The notes: generated by a model from the letters alone, not told the origin. Positions 34,558-47,266 are shown, counted from the first letter of the stretch. The stretch: 64,000 nucleotides of DNA from Gaertneriomyces semiglobifer (GCA_025558075.1 JAHLKF010000018.1:186001-250000), one strand, 5' to 3'. A program made the numbers and translations.

Positions 34558-37301
34558 CTACACTCCATATGGCATGTATCCTCCTTGACCCGGTTGAAGG
34601 GGCGGCGGCATACTACTTGGGGTGTTCGGGTTGTAGTAGAGTTGGCCCGTAAACACCTGACCACCAGGTCCTTGTTGCCCTGGCTGCTGTCCTCCCGTCG
34701 CATACTGTAGCGGAATATTCGGGTTCCATGCTCCTGGGGGTGGCAGACCAGCCGGTGGCGCACCCTGCTGGAACTGCTGATAATGCTGCTGGTAGTGGGG
34801 CTGCGGTGCAGCCGGGTATTGTCCTTGTTGTGGCGGCGGTTGGATGTGACGCGGTGGTAAGCTTGGCGGTGCATTACCGACATTGGAATTGCTGGCCGCA
34901 GCCCGCATTAACCCATCCACTGCATCTTTGCGATCAACTCGTCGTGTGACAACAAAGTCGCGGCAGTTGACCCGGAACTTTTCAAGGACACCCTGAAATT
35001 CCGTATAGAACTTTACTCCTTCACTCATGTTGCCGCTAATCTCCTTGAACGCTTTGTAAGCGTTATCCAAATTCTGCAAAGCTTGCTCTCTGTGCGTGAT
35101 GAGCGTAGAGGTCTGCTTGTGCGCCATGAACTGATCGTTAGACGCGCGAATCTCCTGCAAGATCTGTTCTTGCTCACGCAGAATGTCTTCAACAACACCC
35201 TGAAATGCCTCATATTTTGCCAGGCTCTGCGCAAATAAGTCTTCTTCATCCACCTGCTGTTTCTGGTTCGTCGCTTGAATGAGCGCAGTCGATATGTCAT
35301 CGCCAGCAGCCACTCTCTTCACCTCTTCAATAACCTGTTGCCGCCTCTTAGACTGCTCATTCAGGGTGTTGATAAGCATCTTCAATTTTTGCACGTTGGG
35401 GTCCTTCGATACCGGAGTTGTCTGTGCTGTGCTGGAAGGTATCGATGCTTCCAGCTCCTCCCTCGTCAATGACAAACTTTCAATGAAATGCATATGCTTC
35501 TCCATCTTTCCAGCAATAGTTTCGTCACTCTTGCGCGCCACTTCCAGTTTGTTGCGGTACACTCGCGCACAATCTCTCAAACTCCTATTCAAATCGCTAC
35601 TCCTCGTTCTAGTCCACCGTGTGGCAAACTGCACGCGTAACTCATCGTCCTCCCGCTCTTCCTCATCCAGTTGTCGGATCGCTTCGTCAAGTATTTCACT
35701 GTCGCGCCTGGCAAGGCTACTGATCGTTTCCCACGAATCTCGCAGGGAATGAGCTCCACCTTGGGAGCGCACTTCCTGCGAATGTTGTAACAGTGCGGGA
35801 GGCAAGCCCATTGGCTGTTCCAACGCTTCAATAGACGCCGGAAGATTGAGCGATGCGAGAGTGCTGGTGGCTACAGCTGCAGCTTCGTTCAGACGATTCT
35901 GCAATACGGTCGTCACGGCATCCTTCTTGTGTTGGTACACCGACACAGACTGGTGGACAGAGAAAGGAACGAGCTTGGCAAACATGGGCGTGCCAACGAT
36001 CTCTCCAAGCTGTTGGGGCGTGGGTACAGGTAATGGATTGACCATATTCGCGCCGTCAATCGGTTCAAGAAGCTCCGGACGCGGAATGGTCTCCATATCT
36101 ACAATTACATCGTCAGCTAGCGCAAACTAGCACCAAAATCAAGTGTGAAGACTTACAAACAATATCGTTATCCTTATTCGCTCGTGCAAGATTTTGCTGA
36201 ATTGTCGCCTCCAAACTCTTCAGATCCATCTGCACATACTCTGACGCTTTTTTCCACAAATGACTCTCCATTGCTTTTTTGACAAACTTCTCCGCGGCAA
36301 TCAAATAGCCAATTTCCTCACCGTACCTGCCTGCTTCCAGTCTCTCAGCCGACTTGCGAAAGTTAGCCGCCGCCTGGAAATGAAAAGACTTAATTTGCAT
36401 CTGTACAAGCCAATGATCGGTGAATCCTCCACAAGAGGTTCCATTCTGGTAAGCCATGTCGTAGTATTCCGCTACTTTCACGGCTAGCCGTGCGATCGTG
36501 ACACTTTTCATTTTGGTGACGACCGACTTGTACCAGAAGCACTCTTGGGCTTGTGCGAGCATCAAATTGATCAGAGTCGTGAGGGCAGCCGGTTGAAAAT
36601 CGGGAGACGACGGGAGCTGCCATTCACTTGCGTGTTCTTGGATATGTTGGAATACGCCCGCGGCTTGCTACCATTCGTTGATTAATGCACGCCCTATATA
36701 AACGCGAGATTTCTCCATCATACCATAAAATACTGGGAAGCCCTCTTCAAACCATCCGCTGAGGCTCGATTCTCTGCGATTCCTAGTTGACTATACATGG
36801 CGCCCACGTTGTAAAGCACGCATGCCTTTTCATAGCCCATGTTAAAACTTGAAACTGCAATGACCCATCAATACTTAAGACGAGATGTTCAAACATAAAA
36901 TGACACACGCGCCAACCAGCAGCCTTACCGCCAAGTTTCCTATCCTTCTCCTTTCCCAAACTCCCATACCACGAGAAACATATTTTGATATGGTTCTCAT
37001 CAATTGGGAACTTGGCTCCCAAATGCGTCAACTGGCCCCAATACTTCAACAGCTTGTTCAAACTGGCCGGGTGAACATCCAACTGCATAATATCTCCACG
37101 TAACGACTCGAGCTCTCGAAAATCGTCAATGTAAATGTCAGGGTCTTCGGCATATTGCGATGCAATGTAGGACTTGAGCGGTGGGGAGAGTGAGAGCCGT
37201 TCGGTTCTGGATGAACCGATGATTCAATTAGCTTCAATGAGTTGCAAACAAGGTGATTTGTCGACAGATGAACAGTACCGCTTGAACTCGACGGGAAGCA
37301 T
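34558..37301 (-). CDS. BRO1-domain ESCRT accessory protein (ALIX / Bro1 / Rim20 family)
   Basis: Exon 1 (start 37301) MLPVEFK is spliced across an arginine codon to [40 protein letters not shown]: the BRO1 opening. Further exons give [87 protein letters not shown] and [16 protein letters not shown]. The last exon has [20 protein letters not shown] and [20 protein letters not shown], the BRO1 end. A long coiled-coil V-domain region follows ([20 protein letters not shown] through [18 protein letters not shown]). A Pro/Gln-rich tail ends [14 protein letters not shown]/Bro1 proteins bind ESCRT-III Snf7 through BRO1 and act in multivesicular body sorting; Rim20 acts in pH signalling. Domain architecture is clear; ALIX versus Rim20 is not settled. 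Confidence 0.9.
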
Positions 37302-37412
37302 GTTCGAGGTGCTTAGCCCGGCCATGATTGACGGTTTCTAAACGCGACCTAAAACGGGACTTCCACTCAGCGAACAGACGTATCTTCAATACCGATGGCT
37401 CTGTTTGATGTA

Positions 37413-40400
37413 CTAAATCAGCTTATCTGGTTAGATGGTAGTTTCTCAATTCTGAACGAGGGCTCTCGTTTCTTTCAATAATGCGTGTGTGCTGAACTTT
37501 GTGCTTACATGAGCAGAAATAACGCGTACAAATAACAAGCTACATGTACACAAGGTGCCTACGATACACATTATATATATATACATTCCGTCTACATCTG
37601 AAGCAAGAAGCTCGTGTGTTGATGAACAGGAGGCAACAACAGGCACACAATGAGATGGGGGCGTCCGCGTTTTTTTTAATGCTATTAGCATCCAGCAGGT
37701 ACATTCGTGAAATAATTGGCAAAAGTATGAACAAAAATGCGTCGGGACTCTTGCACCCGCTTCGAAACACACCACCATCTACGGACATCCCCAAGTTCAC
37801 CACGGACTTTGTTTCTATCAAAACATTTAAAGTTTGTCTGAAAAGGATGGCCAAATTAGCATTCAAATCAAGCAAAGAAAATAATAACAAAGCCTTACCG
37901 TAGTAACGGTCCAATGGCGGGATCTCGGGGGTGAGACCCTTCCTCTTACGCACACCCATAATCAGGTCTTGGAGTTTTCCAGCCTCAAGCGGGTTGCCGT
38001 TCATGAGCTGCCAGTGATCGAACACGGACTGGGGGAAGGCCTGACCACCGGTGGCGGCACGCAAGTCAGCGGTGAAACCGAATGATTCCATGATGGGCAG
38101 GTATGCCTTGACGTTGTACATCGGGGTACCCGGGCGCTGCTCTTCGGCAAAGACGTGACCACGACGCTTGTTGAGGACACCGTAGATACCTCCCATTGCG
38201 CTCTCCGGACATTGGATCTCGACCAAGAAGACGGGCTCCATGATACCGGGGGTGGCGGTGAGGACAGCGGCGTAGCAGACACGACGGCAAGTGGGGATAA
38301 TCTGACCTCCACCACGGTGAATGGCATCAGCGTGAAGGACAACATCGAGGACGTTGAAACGAATGGCACGCATGTGCTCCTCAGCAATACAACCTTCCTT
38401 GGTTGCCCACTGGAAAGCGGCAACACAAGAATCCTTGATTTCGTTCAAGTACTGCACTCCCTTGGTGGTGTCAACCAACAAGTTGGGTCCAGACACATCG
38501 GGACCGAAACACCAAATCTTACGGGCGTCGGTGACATCCCAACCGTGCTCATCAGCGAGGATACGGGCGCGAGCCTTGAAATCGTCCTTGGCGGAAACCT
38601 TTCCACCCTCAATGTCACGGGCAAGCTCCTCAGCGATCGGCTCAGCCTTCATGAAGATACGGTTGTGCTTGTTGGGGGACTTGGACAAGGCAACAATGCT
38701 GGACTCGGCCTGAACAGTCTCACGAAGCTGGACAACGGGGTCACCAGTCTTCAATGGAACACCGGCGTGGTCTTCCTCGAGATCCTTCAAGCAAATTTCC
38801 AAGTGCAACTCACCAGCACCGGCAACAACGTGCTCACCAGATTCGTTGGTGTAGCAGAGGACACAGGGGTCGGACTTGGACAAACGCTTAAGACCTTCAA
38901 CGAGCTTGGGGAGATCGTTGGCGTTCTTGACCTCAACGGCGACCTGCACGACAGGGGAGACAGAGAACTTCATGACCTTCAAGTTGTGGGCGTTCTCGGA
39001 GGTAGAGATGGTACCAGACTTGAGCAAGAACTGGTCAATACCGACAAGACCGACAATGTTACCAGCGGGACAGTCCTCAATAGACTCGACGTAACGACCC
39101 ATCATGAGCACAACACGCTGGATGGACTTGACGAAGAGATCTTCCTTCTTGCCAGGGACGTAGTTGGGACCCTGAATACGGACCTTGAGACCGGCCTTGA
39201 CGGTACCAGAGAAGACACGACCGAAAGCGTAGAAACGACCCTTGTCGGAAGTGGGGACCATCTTGGAGACGTACAACATAAGGGGACCCTTGGGGTCACA
39301 GTCACGAATACCGACAGCGTTCTCGTCGTCAAGAGGACCCTCGTACAAGGTGTCGAAACGGTACTTCTGGGCGGTAACGGGGGAGGGGAGGTGGATAACA
39401 ATCATCTCAAGGAGAGCGTCACCGGCGGGCAAGAACTTCCTCATGACAGTCTTGAGCAGAGCCTTTCCTTCGAGGTCCTTCTCATCAGTCTTCAGAGTGA
39501 TCTCGAGCTTCTCGAGAAGGGTGGTGATCTGGTCCTTCTTAAAGTTCATGACGGCATCGAAAATACGGAAGATGGGGTCAAGAACGAACAAGTTGAAAGC
39601 ACGCTCAAGAGGCTTGCCATCGGCGTCAGTAGACTTGGTGGTCCACTTCTTGGTCTTGGCGTTGAAGTAGTTCTCTCCCCAAAGACGAGTCATCATCTTC
39701 TCACGGTCAACACCGAACTTCTTGGCGTAACGCTGAGCGAACTGACGGAGGGTGAAAGCCCATCCGTGAAGACCGGAACCGAAAGCGACGGTGCCGCGCT
39801 CAGGGTAGACCTGCACATCACCGAGGGTCTTGTCGAGGTAGGTGGCGATAATGACGTTGACGGATTCAATGGTACGGGAGAAGGTTTGGTAAAGGTCTTC
39901 CTTGGTGAGCTGAAGCTCAAGAAGGGCACGGTCGACCTTGTTGATGACAACGACGGGCTTGATACGCTCACCAAGGGCCTGACGAAGCACAGTCTCGGTC
40001 TGGACACAGACACCTTCGATGGTGTCGACGACGACCAAGGCACCGTCAGTGACACGGAGGGCAGCGGTGACCTCAGAGGAGAAGTCAACGTGTCCGGGAG
40101 AGTCGATCAAGTTAATCAAGAAACCAGGACCTGAGCGAAACGCAAAATGAGGACTGATCTCCACACAGATTCTGGTGTGATAAAAAATAACCTACCGTCA
40201 GTGGTCTGCTTGATGTCCTTGAGGTCGTCCTCAGTCATCTCAAAGAACATGGAGATGGCAGTGGACTTGATGGTGATACCACGGTCCTGCTCGTCCTGAC
40301 GGGTGTCGGTGTAACGAGCATCACCAGCCTTCGCACCAGCAATAATACCGGCTTTGGAGACGAGGGAGTCGGTAAGTGTGGATTTACCGTGATCGACGTG

Positions 40401-40812
40401 CTATGATAATCATCTATCAGCATCCCTGTCCACAGTCAGCAAGCCCCAAAAATCATTTTCAACTCACGGCAATGACGGACATGTTACGGATGTTAGTCCG
40501 CTTGTCCATGAGACCACGGATCTAAAACAAAAGTCAATCATCATTAGTCCCATCGAACGTGCAAATCGCCACAATGTGCATCACGTCTTGGTCCGGCAAC
40601 TGCTGAGTGTTACATTCCAATCGCCCCTTCCATCCAACTCAAAAAACTCGTTCAAATTCCCTCAACAGTTGCCGCCCAAAACGCATGCCTTCCACATCTT
40701 ATCCGCATACACACCTCGTCTACGGAGAAGTTCACCTAAAGAACATGATGACCCGGTCAGTGTCAAGATCACACTAGGCACAAACAGCCTGACAACTCCG
40801 GGAACATACCAT
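37413..40812 (-). CDS. EFT2: Translation elongation factor eEF2
   Basis: eEF2 is the GTPase that moves tRNAs and mRNA through the ribosome. The spliced model uses exons 40810-40812 (ATG alone), 40715-40735 (VNFSVDE), 40468-40521 ([18 protein letters not shown]), 40196-40400, 37899-40130 and 37413-37426 (...DKLI). They sum to 2529 nt, or 842 codons plus stop, the usual eEF2 length. Motifs: P-loop [35 protein letters not shown] and the diphthamide loop [15 protein letters not shown]. The end reads IPPLDRYY then DKLI instead of DKL. Continuing past the donor GTAAGG at 37898 gives an unrelated tail (to about 37540), so splicing is required. Codon use is strongly biased, as in highly expressed genes, which leaves a long open frame on the other strand. 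Confidence 0.95.
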
Positions 40813-41850
40813 CTTGCCGTAACTCTCTTCCTAGTAATAGATATAAGAGATACGGGTTGGGGGTATTGCTGTATTACTAGAAGTAAACAGCTGGAGTGGG
40901 GGAGGAGGTGAGAGGAAGAAAAAGGCGCCTGGCTCCAGCGACTTGCCCAGTGCCTCGAACCGGCAGAGACCGGTGACGTTTGGAAAAAAGACCGTGCCAC
41001 GGGTGTTAGGGTTATACGGTGACTGTGCCAGGTGTCAAATGGGCACGCGTGGGAAAAGTGGTCAAGCGAGCGAAGCTGCGCAGGACGTGCTGCGGAGGAT
41101 GTTGCGAAGGTTGCTTGCGAACGAGCATCTTTTTGCATGCAGGAGTGTGAGGAGTGTGTAGAGAAGGAGAGCTGTGTTGATTTCCAGTGTTGGCACTGGG
41201 ATTGGGATCGACTGGCTGGGGAAGTGGAAGTTTCACTGGCTTTTGAGATCTTGGTTGTCCTGCTATTTTCTGATAGAGGAGGTTACCCTCAAAGAGATAG
41301 GCTGTTGTCAATTCAACTACCTCCCAATAGTATCAAAATCAGTAAATCAAAAAGAGGAGAATGGTTGATTTTGGTAGTCATGTTCACTGTACACGGTGGA
41401 TGCTCATGGGAAAATATCGCGCCCCAAGTGGGAGGCATTGCACTAACGAGATTTCTTGCATACACTGACATTGAAAAGATACTGAAACAGAAGAATGCAC
41501 AGCCTGTGCTAAAGTTGTTACTCTTTCCTGAATTTGCAGTGAGCTGTGTGCGTGATAGGCACCGGGCACCGCTCATTGAATATCTAGAAACCCTACTTTT
41601 TATGATATGTGCGACTCCCAGCGACCGAGTGCCTATAGTGCAATGGAGATGAACATGAGGAATGGAATATGGTTATTCCAATATCGGACAACTTTGGGGG
41701 ATATTCAGATCCAGCACAGAGCACTTGTTGTGCGCTGTCAAGTATTTCGTGCAGGACCTTTGTGAACGCGGTTTGCCACAGATTTTCGCCGACAGCCACA
41801 ATCCAAGATAGGGCCTACGATGATACAAAAGTCCAAGATAGTGAAATGAC
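40813..41850. other. Divergent promoter/intergenic region between eEF2 and the SNF2 gene
   Basis: This 1.04 kb stretch holds the upstream regions of two divergent genes. A TATA-like tract (tagatataagagata) lies about 40 bp upstream of the eEF2 ATG. A GTG-led open frame of 206 codons (41032-41652 plus) has no ATG until after 30 codons, an odd composition (many Cys, Trp, Glu, then Leu/Pro), and no family. I treat it as chance. No RNA gene is seen. Confidence 0.5.
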
Positions 41851-44800
41851 ATGAGCAGCACTCGGACACTTCCGTGGTCGTCCACTACTCCGGTGAACCA
41901 ACCAACACCATCACAAAACGGTTCCGCCGTGCACTGCCACTGTGGAGTGTCAGCCGCCCACTTCCAAACCAAAAAGCCAGGACCGAATTTGGGAAGATGG
42001 TTTCATACGGTGCGGGCACTCTTCTAGTTGCCACATATTCTGTCCTGTGAACTAACAGGAAATCCCGTAGTGCGGGAATAGTCGAAAATGTAAGTTCTTC
42101 CAATGGGACGACCAAAGCAATGCATCTTCGGGCAACCATTCTTCAAATGGCCCGCAGTCAGCAGGACAAAGCGTGGATGCTGTTGCAGGGCATGTATCAT
42201 CTACGCCAAATAATCAGCAGCGCTCCGTTCGTCAACTGCCGTGGCAAACAGGCGGAGCTCAGCAAAGCGCACAAGCAAACCCGCAAGTAGCATATGCAAA
42301 TAGGTCCAGTCGGCCTGGACAGCAGAGATACTTCGCCTCTACTCCTACACAGGTGGAAATTACGTTTACAGTGCATGATGATACTACGATTTCCTGTGTG
42401 TCGACTTATCACGAGAGTATCACGCAACTCTTTCGCCAAACACCAGGCGCTACATGGAATCCGGAACATAGAGCGTGGATGTTTCTCTTTACCGAGTATG
42501 AGAAGGTTTTGAAAGATATGAAAGCTACCAACTTTGGCCAGTTCCCACCGATTATCAACGAACTCGCACCTTGGATTTTGAAAGTGCTCAAAAGCGAGTC
42601 GGAAAAACCCGCTGCCACAGACGACGAAGTGATAGGACCTATGGAAGTTCTGATCGATCCAGATATCTATGCCAAACTGATGCCTTTTCAGAAGACTGGC
42701 GTGCTCCAAGCTATCAAACGAGATGGACGCATTCTTCTTGGTGATGAGATGGGTCTTGGCAAAACGATACAGGCTTTAGCCATCTGTTCGTATTATCGTA
42801 CGGAATGGCCAGTCTTGATCATTTGTCCTTCTTCATTACGTCTGACTTGGGCGGGTGAAATTCAAAAATGGCTCAGTGTTCCGGATGATAAAATCCAGGT
42901 CGTCTTTCAAGGAAAGGACCGACTAAGCCGTCAGAAACATTTCATAATTACGAGCTACGACCTTGCATCGCGAGAGAGCATTTTGGCCCAACTCAGAGAT
43001 TGCCGGTATAAGATTGTTGTCGCGGACGAGTCGCATTATTTAAAAAGCAAAGACGCCAAGCGGACAAAATCGTTGTTGCCGTTGATAAAGGATTCAAAAA
43101 GAGCTCTACTTTTGTCGGGCACTCCGGCGCTTTCGCGTCCCGTCGAGCTATATACCCAGCTTTCTGCGCTGATTCAACCCTTCACATCCCAGACGCAGTT
43201 CGGCGTACGATATTGCAGTGGCAAAAGAAATAAATTCGGATGGGACTTTACTGGTAGCAGCAATACACACGAGCTCCACTGGTTCATGGAAAAAACCGTC
43301 TTGATAAGAAGACTTAAAAAAGATGTTCTAAGCGAATTACCGAGCAAGATGAGACAATGCGTGTATGTTGAGATTCCCGCCAATGCCAAGAAAAAAATGG
43401 ATAAATTGAAGGAGACGAGTGATGCGCTGGATGATATTGTTGAGCAGGCCAAAGCGAGCAAGAATTCGGTGCAGGAGCGGGATGCAGCGTTGGCCAAGAA
43501 ACAGAATTATATCGAACTGGTGGGTGGCGATCAACTGACATCCCTACTCGCTCATTTGCTGAATTTCGTTGTAGTACTCGGAGACGGGTGTGGCGAAACT
43601 CCCTGCCGTGAAGGAGTATCTGCAGGAACTCTACACGAATACCAACCGAAAATTCATTGTTTTCGCACATCACGCGGCCGTCGTGTCGGAACTATCAACA
43701 TTCTTTGAGGATCAATTGGATGCGAAATATATCAAAATCGATGGGCATACGGCACAGGAGAAACGCCAAGGGCTATGTGATATATTTCAGACCTCACCAG
43801 ATACTCGGGTCGCCTTGCTTTCCATCACCGCAGCTGGCGTAGGGCTGACGCTGCACGCCGCCGACCTTGTCATTTTTGCCGAGTTGTTCTGGAATCCAGC
43901 ACAATTACTACAAGGTGAAGACCGGGCACACCGGATTGGAAGACAAGGTACCGTGGATGTAAAGTATGTACTCGCCAAAGGTACATTGGATGACGTCCAA
44001 TGGCCGCTTATCTCGCGAAAGTTGAATGTCATAGGAGAAAGCATTGATGGCGTCCGTGGTGGAATGGAGACAGTAGATGATATCAACGTCCAACAGGAGA
44101 AGGAAAAGAAGAAGCAAGGTCTTTTAGATACCTTTCTGGGATTATCAGAACTGATGCAAGAAGAAGATTACAGTCAAGTGGATGAGACAGGAGATTTAGA
44201 GGACCTTGATTTTGATGATTTGGAAAAAACAGCATATGATATAGTTGCCAGAAGTCAAGGTGAACGCAGTCGTGGGCCATCACAAGCGACGGACGACTCA
44301 TATAGTGGGACACACCCTGCCCCCGATGGCGGTGGTGAGTCCTTTGCAACCTCTGACCTTTGCTCTCCATCTGAGCTGCTGGCGCCTACCTTAAAATGCG
44401 ACAACGTGGCTCCGGCCTCGGATCACACACATTCTGCAGAATTGTTTTCCATCGCTTCTGGGGACTTTACACCGTCTCAAAGCTCTACCAAACAAACAGC
44501 TTCCCAAGTGAGCAGCTCAGCTTCGTCATTAAGGCAGCAGTCTAACGACGCAGAATCAGATGTGGATAGTGACGACGCGCACGTAATGCGACCCTCCCAT
44601 GGGAAGAGAAAGCGAATTGCTGAAAGTGATGACGAGAGTATATCGGACCCGGCGGATAACGACGATCAGGTTGAATCGGCTCATCTATCACTCCACGAAA
44701 GCACGCATGCTTCTAAGGCAGAAAATAACTCAACGTCCACTGGTAGTGATCCACCAATAGCGCAAGAATCTATCGTTGTTACTCCGCGTGCAAAACGACA

Positions 44801-45026
44801 CCGTCGGTTGACTTTGGAAACACCCTCGCGTCGCGCACGGTCGGTTACTCCCAAACTCACTGTTCCAGGAGAGGAGCCCGCCGCCGATGAGCCGCCGGAG
44901 AAATCACGCAAGGTCGAAAGGGAGGCAGCGAAGTCAACGGCAATGCCACAGCCACTGAGCGAGGCGGATGCAAGCGAGGAAGACGATGATGTCCCGTTTG
45001 TGAAGAAGATCAGAGTATTGATATAA
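41851..45026 (+). CDS. SMARCAL1/ZRANB3-like annealing helicase with N-terminal GRF zinc finger and HARP domain
   Basis: Exons 41851-42009, 42071-43519 and 43575-45026 join in phase to 1019 residues. Exon 1 gives MSSTRTLPWSSTTPVNQPTP then HCHCGVSAAHFQTKKPGPNL and GRWFHT. A 61-nt intron joins it to CGNSRKCKFFQWDD, completing a GRF-type zinc finger. A HARP domain follows near residues 148-210 (VEITFTVHDDTTISC, ATWNPEHRAWMFLFTEYEKV). SNF2 core: LMPFQKTGVLQAIKRDGRIL, LGDEMGLGKTIQALAICSYY, VVADESHYLKSKDAKR (DESH box), LLLSGTPALSRPVELYTQLS. The second lobe has IDGHTAQEKRQGLCDIFQTS, LLSITAAGVGLTLHAADLVI and QGEDRAHRIGRQGTVDVKY. The C-terminal ~330 residues are acidic and disordered with KRKR-type stretches. 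SMARCAL1 relatives anneal RPA-coated DNA and reverse stalled forks. Confidence 0.92.
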
Positions 45027-45361
45027 GGACTGCTGCTTTTCCATGTATATAGAATAGTTTTAAGTAAGGTCAAATATAAGTTACCGCCAATGGGGGGTTT
45101 TGGGTGTATTTTGGGAGTACGAGGTATTTTGCAGTTAGAATGGCATAAGAAAAAACCAACCCAACATATAAACAAGTGGATAACCCCGCATTCCATCGCG
45201 CACGCAAGCCTATGACCTTCCAAACAACCTATCCGAATACGTCAACTTGATCTTGTCAGGTATCAGTAGGAACCGCCATACCTATACACACAGGGCCAGC
45301 GTTTGTAAGTAGAGCGATCACACAATGATGACATGAAGAAAAACAAGTGCCAGCTACCATG

Positions 45362-46125
45362 TCACAGTCGTTTGGCCCGTTCTTGCAGCTCCCGGTACCT
45401 CTGCACGCCAGGATCCAAGCTGCTGACGCCGGGAGCGTTCTCCTGACCCGTGTAGGCAGTTTCAAATTCAGTGTACTCTTCAACATACCGTTGCGCGCGT
45501 GGGTCACCATACGATTGCTGTTGGAAGTCACCAGCGCCTCGCCTGCCAAAGTCCTGCGACTCATAGTCTTGCGAGGTCGCGCCCAAATCCTGGCCGCTCG
45601 GATAGTTCGGGTCCATGGAACCAGGGTAGTTCCCGCCTTGAGTTCCGTAACCGGGACCCCCAGCACCCCGGAAGGTGTCGCTCTGAGTGTCTCCATAACC
45701 GGTACCACCCATAGAAGGATCCATGGTCGAGGATGAGCCGCTTCCAGCTCCCATACCGGAACTAGCACCTCCAGATTGCATAGCACTGCCACCACCTGCG
45801 CCAAGACCGGTACCGGCGCCTGCACCCATGGCAGAGGAAGCTCCACTCGTCGAACTTTGACCGCGAGCACGTGCCAGATCGTCCCTGGCCCGTTTAACGT
45901 CTTGTTGGCGCTCGGCGAGGTCACGTTCGGCGGCGGCCAGTTTAGCCTCGGCTTGGGTGATGTGCTTTGCAGCGCTGCTGGTATTACCAGCTTGTTGCTC
46001 GCGCAATGCGCGCTCCGCAAGCGTTTCGGCCTATTTTCCCAAATGGAATTAGTTCATACGAACACACAACGTTAACGAAAACGTAGACAGCGTACTTTCT
46101 CAGCGGATGTTTTGAAAAGGTTCAT
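45362..46125 (-). CDS. Gly/Ser-rich protein with N-terminal coiled coil, unknown
   Basis: A short first exon from ATG 46125 (MNLFKTSAEK) is spliced to AETLAERALREQQAGNTSSA then AKHITQAEAKLAAAERDLAE and RQQDVKRARDDLARARGQSS, a clear alpha-helical coiled coil. Then comes a long Gly/Ser/Met-rich stretch (GAGAGTGLGAGGGSAMQSGG and similar) and a Tyr/Asp/Gln-rich part (SQDYESQDFGRRGAGDFQQQ). It ends with PRAQRYVEEYTEFETAYTGQ and GVQRYRELQERAKRL. The helix-plus-Gly layout resembles stress-related or nucleation-prone disordered fungal proteins, but I recognise no named family. The ~90-nt intron after codon 10 is the only one needed. Confidence 0.65.
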
Positions 46126-47266
46126 CTCGTGGTTTTCACAAAAGAAATCGTAGAGGCCAAAGTCGATAAAATCAATAGCGTCGGTCACTAGTCAAAGAGG
46201 TTGGATTGCGCTGGGTGCTTTTTCCTGTTCGTCTGTTTATTCCTACCAGAAGCAAATGTGTATCATCCACGACAATCCTTTTTATGAGCAGAACACACTC
46301 TCTCCCAGACATCCGGTGCATTTTCTCATGACATATCACTGACATGCATTCTCTTGGCGAATGATGTGATGGAGGCCGAGGCTTCTCTCCTGGCGTGCCA
46401 AGCTGCAACTTTACAAACACATATTAATTTCACTAAGCCTCGAGCAACGCGGGCTTTGGCTCTACAAGACGTCGCTATAGTTGTGATTTCTTCTCTGTGG
46501 TGTCTGTCATTCGCAGTCGAAATGGGCTCCCCACTTTGGACGAGTTCTGCAGAGACGTTTTCTCATAGGGCCCGTTGACCCATACGTAGTGCCACATGCA
46601 CTTACGTTCTTAACTCGATGCTTGACCTTGATATCGTCCTGGAGAAGCCATCTGTCTCGGCCCATCATAGTTGCGTTTGGTTCGCATCGAGCGCATATTA
46701 GTGGAGGTGAGATGGTTGGTCATGGTCACTTGAACGAAACACTATCGTGCGCACTCTTGTCCAGGTTCAGGTGGTTGCCGGCGAAAGCTTACAAGAAACA
46801 TAAGGCTATGTCCCCGTCAAAAAGTGACAGAGTAGAACGGCTATTACAAACTGGTTTTTAAACTGTGCGTCACCAAGATGCAGGGATGTTGACAGAAACA
46901 ATCCGCATCCCAGTGCGTCCTTTACATACAGGCCATTTCAGAGCTAGAGCGTCTATTCATACAGCCCAGGATGTCCTTACGTGTCGCGAGCTGGCCATGC
47001 GAGGATTCTACAATCATCCATTTTCACACGAGTTGAGCGAGCAAAGTCTTGACAACCTCAGTTGAGGCAAGTAATGATAAAACTCATAATATTATTCAAC
47101 ACAAAATAACCAAAGTCTAATAATGTTTATAAAGCACATAATATACTATATATACATAACACAACTCCAAGTGTTATTGCTGATGAAAGGTATGCACGAA
47201 GCATTCTTTCACCAGCCGCCCAGGGTTTCACGGACCGTTTTGCCTTGAGTTTCACAGCATCTTGGT

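Noticed and set aside
37540..37898. Read-through C-terminal tail of eEF2
   Set aside because: The tail begins at a GTAAGG donor, is unrelated to any eEF2, and the correct DKL ending is recovered from a 14-nt downstream exon.
38155..40134. A 659-codon open frame antisense to eEF2
   Set aside because: It mirrors the eEF2 exon exactly and is rich in Gly, Val, Leu, Thr and Asp, as expected from the reverse complement of a strongly codon-biased gene. It has no family resemblance.
41032..41652. 206-codon plus-strand frame in the eEF2 upstream region
   Set aside because: It starts with GTG, has uneven composition, no family resemblance and no splice-supported extension.
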